Numbered from the stretch's first letter, positions 1 through 6,837 are shown. The stretch: 9,607 nt of DNA from B30-G6 sp964633115 (GCA_964633115.1 CAZWEO010000161.1:1-9607), one strand, 5' to 3'. Program-made: numbers and translations. The notes: a model not told the origin generated them from the letters alone.

Positions 1-78
1 CATAAGGGAATAATATCGAACAACATAATAAATCTAACAACATCACTCCAACTCAGCACCAGCTAGCCTTTATTACTA

Positions 79-95
79 ATACCATCATATGGTAT
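79..95. repeat. Perfect 7-bp inverted repeat in non-coding DNA
   Basis: The arms ATACCAT and ATGGTAT are separated by three bases. The sequence could form a small hairpin or be a protein-binding palindrome. ATGGTAT occurs again at 135-141 inside the nearby dispersed-element fragment. No T-tract follows, so it is not a convincing terminator. Nothing else recognisable is present in bases 1-120. Confidence 0.4.
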
Positions 96-121
96 CTGCA
101 CCGGACTTCAATTTGAATACC

Positions 122-167
122 AGTTGCTTTTTTTATGGTATCACCAGGGCTGAATCTATAGATATGA
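122..167 (+). repeat. Dispersed element, left-half fragment (copy A)
   Basis: This stretch aligns by eye with 4804-4848. Shared blocks are AGTTG, a run of Ts, ATGG, ATCACCA, GCTGA and GATATGA, in the same order and with nearly identical spacing (one single-base shift near the end). The similarity fades right after base 167. In the copy at 4804 the sequence continues, about 12 bases later, into the half that is found here only at 1379-1576. The simplest reading is that this is the left part of a copy now separated from its right part. Confidence 0.5.
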
Positions 168-274
168 CAATTTCGGACTACCGATTCGTCAGAATATTCC
201 CCACTTGATATCTTGCCGGGTCAGATCTGTAAACATGGACAATCTGAATCCTATATTTTTTCCCGGCGGTGAAC

Positions 275-397
275 ATGCCACCAGAAAATTTCAAATGTAA
301 ACAATGCGGAAACTGCTGCATTAATCTTGGAGATGCATTTTCGACATGTGCAACAGAATCATTGCAGAGCATACCCAAAATCAAAACAACATGCTGA
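275..397 (+). pseudogene. 5' fragment of a YkgJ-type CxxC..CC metal-cluster protein
   Basis: An ATG at 275 opens a 40-codon frame that starts MPPENFKCKQCGNCC. This is the N-terminal cysteine signature of the YkgJ/zinc- or iron-chelating cluster family, in which a CxxC followed by CC contributes to a metal or Fe-S site. Cysteines 8, 11, 14, 15 and 25 are visible. Members are normally 100 residues or more and carry further downstream cysteines. Here the reading becomes unrelated after about residue 30 and stops at TGA 395-397, and the missing part does not reappear in the next 180 bases. It is therefore probably a broken 5' remnant. A short real peptide cannot be excluded, but there is no strong ribosome-binding site. 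Confidence 0.55.
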
Positions 398-576
398 AGA
401 AACAGGGTGTCCAGGATTTAATGCTGAATAGCGAATTGGGCAATATGCATGAGTGGGGCGCAAGCACTTATGATGGGTCCAACAGAAAAGCAGAAGGTAT
501 GAAACGGGCTGATTATTAAAATTATACCGTTATTTGGTTATAAGCATGACCATACGCTTTCCATAATTGACAATTG

Positions 577-894
577 CTAACGCACTGCCTGAACTTTGAA
601 TTGAATGCCTTCCTTTTTTTGGAGATGGGCGATGATTTCAAAAATATTTCGAGCTTGTGGGTTACCCTTGGGGCCAAACATACGCATCAGACTTTTAGGG
701 GATTTAGCTGTTGCTGTACCAAGGGCATCAAATCCGATTGTAGCATTAATATAATCTCGTAAGATGGCCTTTCCGGTATCCATGTCACCTACCAGAAGGC
801 ATTCAACCCCTTCTTTAAGTAGTTCTTCCCGAAAAGCCGGATCGCGTTCAATCCGGTTTTTAACAGTTTCTTTAAAATCTCTAGAGAGTGCCAT
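577..894 (-). CDS. HigA-like antitoxin / HTH transcriptional regulator
   Basis: This 105-residue protein is the antidote partner of the toxin encoded just upstream. Its sequence (MALSRDFKETV at the start, LLKEGVECLL near residue 27, KSPKSLMRMFGPKGNPQ near 64-80) matches the putative addiction-module antidote family of the HI1420 type. These are small helix-turn-helix proteins that neutralise the partner toxin and repress the operon. The helix-turn-helix lies around residues 54-80. The ATG at 894 was chosen over an in-frame upstream start at 936 because AGGAG sits 8 bases before it and the family starts at MAL(S/T)RDF. The gene begins two bases after the toxin stop, which implies coupled translation. 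The frame is intact and of normal length, so the pair is probably functional. Confidence 0.87.
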   Translation of the reverse strand: MALSRDFKETVKNRIERDPAFREELLKEGVECLLVGDMDTGKAILRDYINATIGFDALGTATAKSPKSLMRMFGPKGNPQARNIFEIIAHLQKKEGIQFKVQAVR

Positions 895-896
895 TG

Positions 897-1226
897 TCAA
901 GTCTCCTGACGTTTTCGTTTTTTGTATTCTTTCCAAAGTGCCTTGGCGACCTCAATGTCCTTATTCTGACGTTTCTTCGTACCTCCGCCAAGCAAAATAA
1001 TTATTCTATCACCGTCGCGGCCAAAATAAACACGGTATCCGGGCCCGAAATCGATACGACATTCCTGGACGCCTCCGCCAATGCCTTTGACATTTGATAA
1101 ATTGCCTTGTTCCATCCGAACTACGGCGGTTACCACCCTGGCGGCAGCCGGTGCATTCAAACGATTGAACCACTTAGCGTAAGGACTTCGGTCATTGGAA
1201 TCGATATATTCCTTTATAATGATCAT
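897..1226 (-). CDS. RelE/HigB-superfamily addiction-module toxin
   Basis: This 109-residue toxin belongs to the 'putative addiction module killer protein' family (HI1419-like, RelE/ParE fold). Relatives are mostly ribosome-dependent mRNA interferases; that activity is inferred here from the family. Visible signatures are QECRIDFGPGYRVYFGRDGD (residues 54-73), with the conserved basic residues R57, R65 and R70, then IILLGGGTKKRQNKDI and the C-terminal helix AKALWKEYKKR. The toxin-first order is typical of HigBA-type modules. The ATG at 1226 was preferred to the upstream start at 1265 because family members begin here and because the promoter and palindrome lie between the two. No Shine-Dalgarno sequence precedes the ATG. 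The predicted promoter would start transcription within about one base of it, suggesting a leaderless message. Confidence 0.87.
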   Translation of the reverse strand: MIIIKEYIDSNDRSPYAKWFNRLNAPAAARVVTAVVRMEQGNLSNVKGIGGGVQECRIDFGPGYRVYFGRDGDRIIILLGGGTKKRQNKDIEVAKALWKEYKKRKRQET

Positions 1227-1233
1227 TGGCAAT

Positions 1234-1262
1234 AAAGTAACACATAGGTTACTATTGGTCAA
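1234..1262 (-). promoter_or_regulatory. Toxin-antitoxin promoter with embedded palindromic operator
   Basis: On the minus strand TTGACC (1262-1257) is followed after 17 bases by TACTTT (1239-1234), a plausible sigma-70 promoter. Bases 1236-1253 form an 18-bp palindrome matching at 14 positions, with perfect outer arms AGTAAC and GTTACT. It fills the spacer and overlaps the -10, the expected place for autorepression by the antitoxin. Only seven bases separate the -10 from the toxin ATG. Confidence 0.55.
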
Positions 1263-1378
1263 CAAAATATTCTTGAGGAAATGAGGTAATTATGTCGAAC
1301 AGACATTACCATCTGTGCCAATCAAGGTAGCATAACCATACATTTTTCTTTTTTATCTGGGAGTCTTCCTGAAAAGCT
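1263..1378. other. Non-coding stretch upstream of the TA promoter
   Basis: No gene or clear signal was recognised here. It is A+T rich and lies between the TA promoter and the point at which similarity to the dispersed element resumes. If a segment was inserted here, its right junction should fall near the end of this stretch. No target-site duplication matching sequence near 168 was found by eye. Confidence 0.4.
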
Positions 1379-1576
1379 TATCAAAAGAAGCCTTCGATAA
1401 TTCCCCTAGGTCGGAAATCGAAGATTTCATCAAACTTGGCGATTCCTTCCAACTAGAGGTTCTGTAACACAGTAGAAAAAACAAGTAATATCAGAAAGTT
1501 AACATGATTTGTGTGAAGTCTAAACGTAGCCATGCTATCAAAATTGCGTTGAATTGATCTGTTAATCAATACAGCC
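1379..1576 (+). repeat. Dispersed element, right-half fragment (copy B)
   Basis: This stretch is homologous to about 4861-5058, with a constant offset of 3482 bases and no insertion or deletion over most of its length. The best-conserved blocks are CTAGAGGTTYTGTAACA (1453-1469), AGTTAACATRATT (1497-1509) and TCTAAA (1519-1524). The 5' part is roughly 60% identical and the 3' part roughly half identical. A short reading frame crosses the first block and ends in both copies with LEVL and a TAA stop (1462-1467 region). A hairpin with 6-bp arms (GAAATC/GATTTC) lies at 1414-1428 in this copy only. It could be an old mobile-element end, a conserved untranslated element or an RNA; none of these can be decided from sequence. 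Confidence 0.55.
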
Positions 1577-1653
1577 TCACACCATCATATCATCCATATC
1601 CCGCTTGATGAAAACGATTCAGCATTTGAAATTTCAAACGAAACCTCCAATTC

Positions 1654-1680
1654 TTGACACAACCGCATCATATATATAAC
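1654..1680 (+). promoter_or_regulatory. Candidate sigma-70 promoter for the receiver/ATP-grasp gene
   Basis: A perfect TTGACA at 1654-1659 is followed, after a short 15-base spacer, by TATAAC at 1675-1680. TAACGT at 1677 would give 17-base spacing with a worse -10. Transcription would begin near 1687, leaving a leader of about 90 bases before the gene at 1777. No attenuator or riboswitch fold was recognised in that leader. Confidence 0.45.
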
Positions 1681-1776
1681 GTGTTCTCAAAATGGTATTA
1701 GAATGGGTGCCTCAATATTACTTATACACCAACTAATCAGATTAAATAAATTTCCAACCCACTTTTGGATAACAAG

Positions 1777-4758
1777 ATGACTTATCACCGAGAAAGTATA
1801 CCGGGGCAAGAAAGCGGGTTTGATTTTGATCCTCGATTTAAAAAATTTCATGAATTGATGGGAAAAAAGATCCGTGAGATTTTACTTGTATCCACGCCGT
1901 ACGATGCCTGGATAATGGAAGAAGATTGTCGTCTGTCAGAAAGAATTATACACGAATACCGGGGTCTGAATCTCAGTCACCCGCCCAGACTTCATTGGGT
2001 CTCAACCGATTCAGATGCGCTTTCAGCAGTTGAGAAACAGCGATTCGACATGGTCGTCATCATATCACACTATACGGATAGCGATACCGCCTCCATAGGT
2101 CCTGAGATCCAAGCTAAGGATTCGGAACTACCGATTATATATTTGAACCACGACGTCACAGATACCCTTGAATGCGTGCCTAATGAAAATGATGCCTTGG
2201 ATAATGTTCGCACTTTCCTGTGGACTGGAAACACGGACATATTACTGGCTATCGTAAAAAGTGTCGAAGATGAGATGAACGTATCCCATGACACGTACAC
2301 AGCTGGGATTCGGGTTATTATCTTTGTTGAAGATTCCACCGAGTATATATCCTCACTACTGCCGATTCTATACAGGGAGTTGGTTATTCAGACACAGGCT
2401 GTCATGGAAGAGGGATTAAATGAGGAGCACCGCCTTCTGGCCATGCGTGCTCGTCCTAAAATTCTTGTAGCCAATGACTATGAATCGGCCAAAGACCTTT
2501 ACAATTTATACAAGCCCTATGTTTTGGGCATCATCTCGGATGTACGTTTTCCAAGAGAATGCGAATTGGATGGGAATGCCGGGTTCAGACTACTGGAGGA
2601 AATTAAAAGAGATCGCTTCGATATTCCGCTGCTTCTTACCAGCTCGGAATCAGCAAATGCGGTTAAAGCCCAAGCCATACCGGCAACCTTTGTGGATAAA
2701 AATTCTGATTCGCTGCATGCGGATGTGCGCTCTTTTTTTATCAATCACCTTGGTTTTGGTGATTTTGTCTTTAGATCTCCCGATGGACCTGAGATCGCCA
2801 GGGCACCCAACCTGCAATCTTTAGAAAAAAAGCTACAGGAGATTTCCGAAGAATCATTTATGTATCATTGCAATCGCAATGATTTTTCGAGATGGCTATT
2901 TGCACGGTCTGAAATAGAGCTGGCCTCAATTGTCCGTCCAATTAGAGATGAAGATTTCAAGGATGTTGAAAGTCACCGTCATTACCTGGTTTCGATTATT
3001 CATCAACGCAGGATCTCTCGTCAAAAAGGCGTAGTTGTTAATTTGGATGGAAAGGCATTTGATCATGATACCGACTTTTTTAAAATTGGTACCGGATCGT
3101 TGGGAGGAAAGGGCAGGGGGCTTGCCTTCATCTCGGCCTATTTGCGAGACAATTCAGGGTTACACGACCAGTATGATAAGATCTCCATTCGGATTCCACA
3201 GACCATGGTCATCACCACAGAAGGTTTTGATCTATTTATCAGAGAAAATGATATAGACCCTGCTTCGATGTTTACACTATCAGATCAAGAAATTGCGGAC
3301 AAATTTTTAAAGTCGTCGATTCCGGATCAGCTGGAAAATGAACTGCGTGATTACCTGAATAAAATAAATTATCCCTTGGCGATAAGGTCTTCCAGCCTTT
3401 TAGAAGATGCCCAATTCAAAGCATATGCCGGTCTTTACAAGACGTATATGCTGTCCAACGATGATGATGACTTAGAATGCAGACTTGATCAGCTTACCGA
3501 TGCGATCAAGCTTGTTTATGCATCGACATACTACAAAGCACCTCGTGATTTTGCCAAACGTGTTGGGCACCGCACCGAGGAGGAGAAAATGGCGGTGATC
3601 GTACAAAAAATGGTTGGTGACAGATTTGAAGACTATTTCTATCCGGCTATGTCAGGTGTAGCGCAATCCCATAATTACTATCCTTTTTCAAAGATGAAAC
3701 CTGAAGAAGGCATCGCAACCGTGGCTTTGGGTTTGGGTAAAACCGTAATGGAAGGTCAAAAGGCTCTAAGGTTTTCACCCAAATATCCGGAAATTCTGCC
3801 ACAACGGACGTCTGTGGATGACATTTTAGATAATGCCCAACGGTTTGTATATGTGCTCAAATTAGGTATGCCCTGCACAAATCTGGACGTGGATGATGAT
3901 TCAACCCTGGAAAAATTTGAAATATCAGAATTACACGGACATTTCCCGGTGATGTCCCTTTGCAGTACCTATATACCCTCAGAACACCGCATCCGGCATA
4001 CCACGCAAGCGAACGGTCACCTGGTGTTAACATTTGCCTCGGTTCTTAAATATGGCCTGTTCCCCCTGGGTGAAGTATTATCCAGCGTGCTGGACCTTGG
4101 TCAGAAGGGAATGGGGTGCCCTGTTGAGATTGAATTTTCGGTAAAACTTTATCCGGACAGGCAAAAAAAGCCGGAGTTTTATATCCTCCAGGTCAGGCCC
4201 ATGACGGTTAAGGCTGAACTCAAGAAGGTGAATATCAGTAAAGAAGATATAAATAGAACATTTTGCTATTCCAACCACGCACTTGGTAACACCTATAATA
4301 CGGATATTAAAGATATCGTATATGTAAAACCGGATGTTTTTGATCCAGGTCGCACACCGGAAGTTGCCCAGGAGATCGGAAAAATGAATGCGGAATTGAT
4401 GCGTAACGGTCACCAGTTTTTGCTTGTAGGCCCGGGTAGGTGGGGGTCGGCCGACCGTTGGTTGGGCATCCCTGTAAGTTGGTCCGATATCAGTGGCGTG
4501 GGTGCCATGGTGGAAACATCGCACGCAAACTTGAAAGCAGATCCATCTCAGGGATCCCATTTTTTTCACAACATTACTACCCTTGGGATAAACTATATCA
4601 ATGTCCTGGAAAGCAAGGGTGATTTTTTCAATTGGGAATGGTTAACCGCTCTACCCATTCATTCTGAGTTAAATTTTATTGCTCATGTCAATTTAGATCA
4701 TTTCATGGAAATAAAAGTAGATGGAAGAGAGTCCAGGTGCGTTATGATTTATAATTGA
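1777..4758 (+). CDS. Receiver-domain PEP-synthase-like ATP-grasp protein
   Basis: Residues are numbered from the in-frame TTG at 1765 (997 aa). The ATG at 1777 is preferred because a weak GGA lies 7 bases before it and nothing precedes the TTG. Residues 35-165 resemble a receiver fold without the phosphoacceptor. Residues 182-330 form a receiver with the expected set: E189/D190, D259 in ISDVRFP, T292/S293 and K312. It carries an expanded segment between the first strand and D259. Residues 436-815 are a PEP-synthase/PPDK-type N-terminal ATP-grasp domain: GTGSLGGKGRG (442-452), LAIRSSSLLEDA with R541, VQKMVG (613-618), and EIEFSV...LQVRPM (788-813). The phosphohistidine swivel and PEP-binding barrel are absent. 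The C-terminus instead carries GPGRWGSADRWLGIPVSW (889-906) and PSQGSHFF (927-934). It is probably a cytosolic, phosphorylation-regulated phosphotransfer enzyme whose substrate is unknown. Confidence 0.82.
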   Translation: MTYHRESIPGQESGFDFDPRFKKFHELMGKKIREILLVSTPYDAWIMEEDCRLSERIIHEYRGLNLSHPPRLHWVSTDSDALSAVEKQRFDMVVIISHYTDSDTASIGPEIQAKDSELPIIYLNHDVTDTLECVPNENDALDNVRTFLWTGNTDILLAIVKSVEDEMNVSHDTYTAGIRVIIFVEDSTEYISSLLPILYRELVIQTQAVMEEGLNEEHRLLAMRARPKILVANDYESAKDLYNLYKPYVLGIISDVRFPRECELDGNAGFRLLEEIKRDRFDIPLLLTSSESANAVKAQAIPATFVDKNSDSLHADVRSFFINHLGFGDFVFRSPDGPEIARAPNLQSLEKKLQEISEESFMYHCNRNDFSRWLFARSEIELASIVRPIRDEDFKDVESHRHYLVSIIHQRRISRQKGVVVNLDGKAFDHDTDFFKIGTGSLGGKGRGLAFISAYLRDNSGLHDQYDKISIRIPQTMVITTEGFDLFIRENDIDPASMFTLSDQEIADKFLKSSIPDQLENELRDYLNKINYPLAIRSSSLLEDAQFKAYAGLYKTYMLSNDDDDLECRLDQLTDAIKLVYASTYYKAPRDFAKRVGHRTEEEKMAVIVQKMVGDRFEDYFYPAMSGVAQSHNYYPFSKMKPEEGIATVALGLGKTVMEGQKALRFSPKYPEILPQRTSVDDILDNAQRFVYVLKLGMPCTNLDVDDDSTLEKFEISELHGHFPVMSLCSTYIPSEHRIRHTTQANGHLVLTFASVLKYGLFPLGEVLSSVLDLGQKGMGCPVEIEFSVKLYPDRQKKPEFYILQVRPMTVKAELKKVNISKEDINRTFCYSNHALGNTYNTDIKDIVYVKPDVFDPGRTPEVAQEIGKMNAELMRNGHQFLLVGPGRWGSADRWLGIPVSWSDISGVGAMVETSHANLKADPSQGSHFFHNITTLGINYINVLESKGDFFNWEWLTALPIHSELNFIAHVNLDHFMEIKVDGRESRCVMIYN

Positions 4759-5132
4759 GCTTTATCGCAATGACAAATTTGGCAGATTTGCATCCAACCT
4801 TTAAGTTGTTTTTTTCATGGCATCACCAACGCTGATACAAGGATATGAATGATTCAATCTATCAAATGAAATCTTCATACTTCGAACCAAATCGAAAAAT
4901 AGGTGATTACATCATTCCCGGTTACCCCTCCAAGCTAGAGGTTTTGTAACATAACGATATATTTACAATATTTTGGATAGTTAACATAATTCCGGAGAAA
5001 TCTAAAAGCAACTGGGATTACATTTTTGTTGTGACTTATTTCGTAAATCCAAAAGGCCATCAATGAATAACCAGTTTGCAGTTTCATTGTTGTGGCTATT
5101 ATCCTGGTGAAAATTATTAAAGAAATCTCCAA
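4759..5132. other. Non-coding region after the large gene
   Basis: No gene was recognised. The stretch holds dispersed-element copy C. No strong rho-independent terminator follows the stop at 4758. The nearest candidate is a 5-bp stem (CAAAT/ATTTG, about 4774-4790) with the T-run at 4809-4815 some 19 bases later, which is too weak and too far to call. Confidence 0.4.
4804..5058 (+). repeat. Dispersed element, uninterrupted copy (copy C)
   Basis: The left end (4804-4848) matches 122-167, and the remainder (4861-5058) matches 1379-1576. Only about 12 bases separate the two parts here, against about 1.2 kb in the left region. Conserved blocks include ATGGCATCACCA (4817-4828), CTAGAGGTTTTGTAACA (4935-4951), AGTTAACATAATT (4979-4991) and TCTAAA (5001-5006). 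The frame ending LEVL-stop at 4935-4949 is shared with copy B. Copies B and C are direct repeats on either side of the large gene, so recombination between them could delete it if identity were higher. Confidence 0.55.
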
Positions 5133-5339
5133 TCAGGCATAATATCCAACAAACTCACCGCACTGATCATTGAAAAACTCCATGACTTCATCGACGGTGT
5201 CAAAGATAATCCAATCGTGCCGGATGGTCTTTTCACCCTGTTTGCGAATCCGTTAGATCTCGGTGTTACCGAAATATTAAAATTGGTCGTGATAAGTCAA
5301 ACGGCTAGTATAAGTTCAGGCAGGAGTAGTCAGCTCGGT
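5133..5339 (-). pseudogene. Possible degraded C-terminus of an unknown protein
   Basis: Reading the minus strand so that it ends at TGA 5135-5133 gives a protein-like tail: IRKQGEKTIRHDWIIFDTVD, then EVMEFFNDQCGEFVGYYA. It is amphipathic and acidic/aromatic, as real C-termini often are. Going upstream the same frame is broken by TAA twice and TGA once within about 60 codons, so it would be a decayed gene. The family was not recognised; a transposase tail is one possibility. Caution: the plus strand is open over 5121-5408 without a good start, so the coding strand is uncertain. Confidence 0.3.
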
Positions 5340-5369
5340 ATGTTGCGTCTGCCTGGAGATGACATCATG

Positions 5370-6302
5370 TTATGGTCTTGGCTCATGAAGGTCTCTCTCA
5401 AAAGATAGGACGAAGTACCGACCGACTGTTTCGATAGGATCGGGCCGGTACACAAAGGTCTTACACGGGATTAGCTTTTCTTCATAAAGAACTTCTTCGT
5501 GTTCACCAAATCTAATGACGAGAGCGTAAAAATCTTCGTAGGGCAAGTAGATCCTGGTGTATCCCTGTCCATTAGTTCTGGAACGGCCAAGGCCAGCGAC
5601 CACTACATCAGCACCGGCAACCGGTTCTCCCACATGATTCAGAACTCGGAGCCTGCAGGTGCGCCATGGCAAGACATGTTTGATGAGAAACTGTTTCAGT
5701 CTCCCTGCTCGTCCGGGTAAGGGGGCCTCAGGGATCAGATCCAGCACGTCCTTCTCAAATCCCTTCTTTTTGGGGGTCACCCATTCTTCTCCATACTTAA
5801 GAAGCAGGTATTCCTCAGGCGGATCAGGCACATTGAACTCCTCTTCCAAGAATTCGATTTTCTTCAGAGTAGTGAACAACCTGACTGGCAAACGAACTCC
5901 GGGGTAGTGAAATATGCTGTCATCTAGGATTCGATAGCACATCCAGTCCACTCTTATCGCTGATTTGATCATCGACACGTATATGTACTGATCGTAGTGC
6001 TCTACTTTAGCGAAGAAGCCATTTTCTCTGAAAGCAGCAACGACTCGGTCAATTGACTTTTCACTAAACCCATGAAGACCGAACACCGAACCCAAATCCA
6101 GGTCATCATCCCACGGGATAAAGCCGTGGTCCCTGATAGCGCCAAGGCACGTCCCTTGGCGAAGGAAAAAGACGACTCTCAGCTTGTCCAGAATCTGTTT
6201 CGCCTCAATTAGGACCATTTTGGCCGCGATCGGGTCGGCAGGTATCCACTCATAAATCGACCTCTCCAGGGCTTCTTCACTAGCACCATCGTTTGTCGTC
6301 AT
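5370..6302 (-). CDS. LicD-family phosphotransferase with C-terminal beta-sandwich domain
   Basis: The protein has 310 residues. Residues 33-185 carry the LicD/fukutin-type nucleotidyltransferase-fold signature: FLRQGTCLGAIRDHGFIPWD with the metal-binding DDDLD (65-69), IRVDWM (116-121) with a further Asp at 119, and YLLLKYGEEWVTPKKKG (165-181). LicD proteins transfer a phospho-alcohol such as phosphocholine from its CDP form to a sugar. Residues 215-290 look like a carboxypeptidase-regulatory-like beta-sandwich (RVLNHVGEPVAGADVVV, then RTNGQGYTRIYLP), an unusual extra domain for LicD that may bind glycan or partner. There is no signal peptide or membrane segment. The ATG overlaps the upstream stop as ATGA, and an AGAGGGAAGAG ribosome site lies within the upstream gene, so translation is coupled. 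The acceptor sugar and exact head group are not visible. Confidence 0.83.
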   Translation of the reverse strand: MTTNDGASEEALERSIYEWIPADPIAAKMVLIEAKQILDKLRVVFFLRQGTCLGAIRDHGFIPWDDDLDLGSVFGLHGFSEKSIDRVVAAFRENGFFAKVEHYDQYIYVSMIKSAIRVDWMCYRILDDSIFHYPGVRLPVRLFTTLKKIEFLEEEFNVPDPPEEYLLLKYGEEWVTPKKKGFEKDVLDLIPEAPLPGRAGRLKQFLIKHVLPWRTCRLRVLNHVGEPVAGADVVVAGLGRSRTNGQGYTRIYLPYEDFYALVIRFGEHEEVLYEEKLIPCKTFVYRPDPIETVGRYFVLSFERDLHEPRP

Positions 6303-6772
6303 TGTCTCTTCCCTCTCTTGGTCGAAGTCATATGGTCGTTTACAAATGAAGCGTCCTGCATATCGAAATTCCTGCCCACGATTCTGCGGATGATCTCAGA
6401 TGTTGAGATGCCGCAGGTATAGGGCACGGTCCGGAAAATTCCCATCTTCATGGGCACCTTGTAGAAGTACTCCAGCGTCTCCTGGGAGTAATCGTCACCA
6501 TGCACCACTATATGAATGTTGTGCATCTCGATCCAGGCGGTGTCAAATATCCAAGGCGCATTGGGAATCACTTCGTCTACATAGCGGCATCCAGCTATTG
6601 AAGCGACACGCTCCTCCATTGTTAGTATGGGGCGCCGCTTATGGGCCGCCACTACATCATCACCGCAGATACCTACCAAAAGGTAGTCCCCTTGGGCGCG
6701 GGCTTTCTTTAGAAACTCAACATGACCGTAATGAAACAGATCAGCCACCATGTCTGTGTATACTCTTATCAT
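6299..6772 (-). CDS. Choline/ethanolamine-phosphate cytidylyltransferase-like protein
   Basis: The protein has 157 residues with the HxGH nucleotidyltransferase fold: RVYTDMVADLFHYGHVEFLK (residues 3-22, HYGH as the CTP-binding motif), LLVGICGDD, then CRYVDEVIPNAPW, HGDD, and GISTSEIIRRI near residue 121 as the second nucleotide motif. CRYVDEV.NAPW and the ISTS motif are closest to eukaryotic CCT/ECT enzymes rather than to glycerol-phosphate cytidylyltransferase. It should form CDP-choline, CDP-ethanolamine or a similar CDP-alcohol from CTP and the phospho-alcohol. The membrane-binding tail of animal CCT is missing. The ribosome site GAGAGGG lies 6 bases before the ATG. It is translationally coupled to the LicD gene, which would use its product. 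Substrate choice is inference. Confidence 0.83.
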   Translation of the reverse strand: MIRVYTDMVADLFHYGHVEFLKKARAQGDYLLVGICGDDVVAAHKRRPILTMEERVASIAGCRYVDEVIPNAPWIFDTAWIEMHNIHIVVHGDDYSQETLEYFYKVPMKMGIFRTVPYTCGISTSEIIRRIVGRNFDMQDASFVNDHMTSTKRGKRQ

Positions 6773-6837
6773 CTCAAACCCTCTCTCACCAGCGTAATAG
6801 AAATACCTCTACGGCGTCCCCCACCTGATTTGCAATT

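Noticed and set aside
178..384. Minus-strand 68-codon open frame
   Set aside because: It lies antisense to the YkgJ-type fragment, which has the recognisable cysteine motif. The translation shows no family features.
346..519. Plus-strand 57-codon frame after the YkgJ fragment (contains MLKKQGVQDLMLNSELG)
   Set aside because: It overlaps the fragment in another frame, has no ribosome site and no recognisable family. It may be chance.
122..1576. Integron cassette array (TA gene between repeats)
   Set aside because: The repeats lack the paired RYYYAAC/GTTRRRY cores and the long imperfect hairpin expected of attC sites. No integrase is seen.
4078..4569. Minus-strand 163-codon open frame
   Set aside because: It is antisense within the ATP-grasp gene, with no motif and no start signal. 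It is a shadow of the real coding strand.
5317..5355. Inverted repeat CAGGCAG/CTGCCTG just past the LicD stop as a terminator
   Set aside because: The loop is 25 bases and no T-run follows on the minus strand, so it lacks the form of a rho-independent terminator.
6400..6828. Plus-strand 142-codon open frame
   Set aside because: It is antisense to the cytidylyltransferase, which has all expected motifs. The plus-strand translation is low-complexity and Ser/Arg/Pro/Leu-rich.
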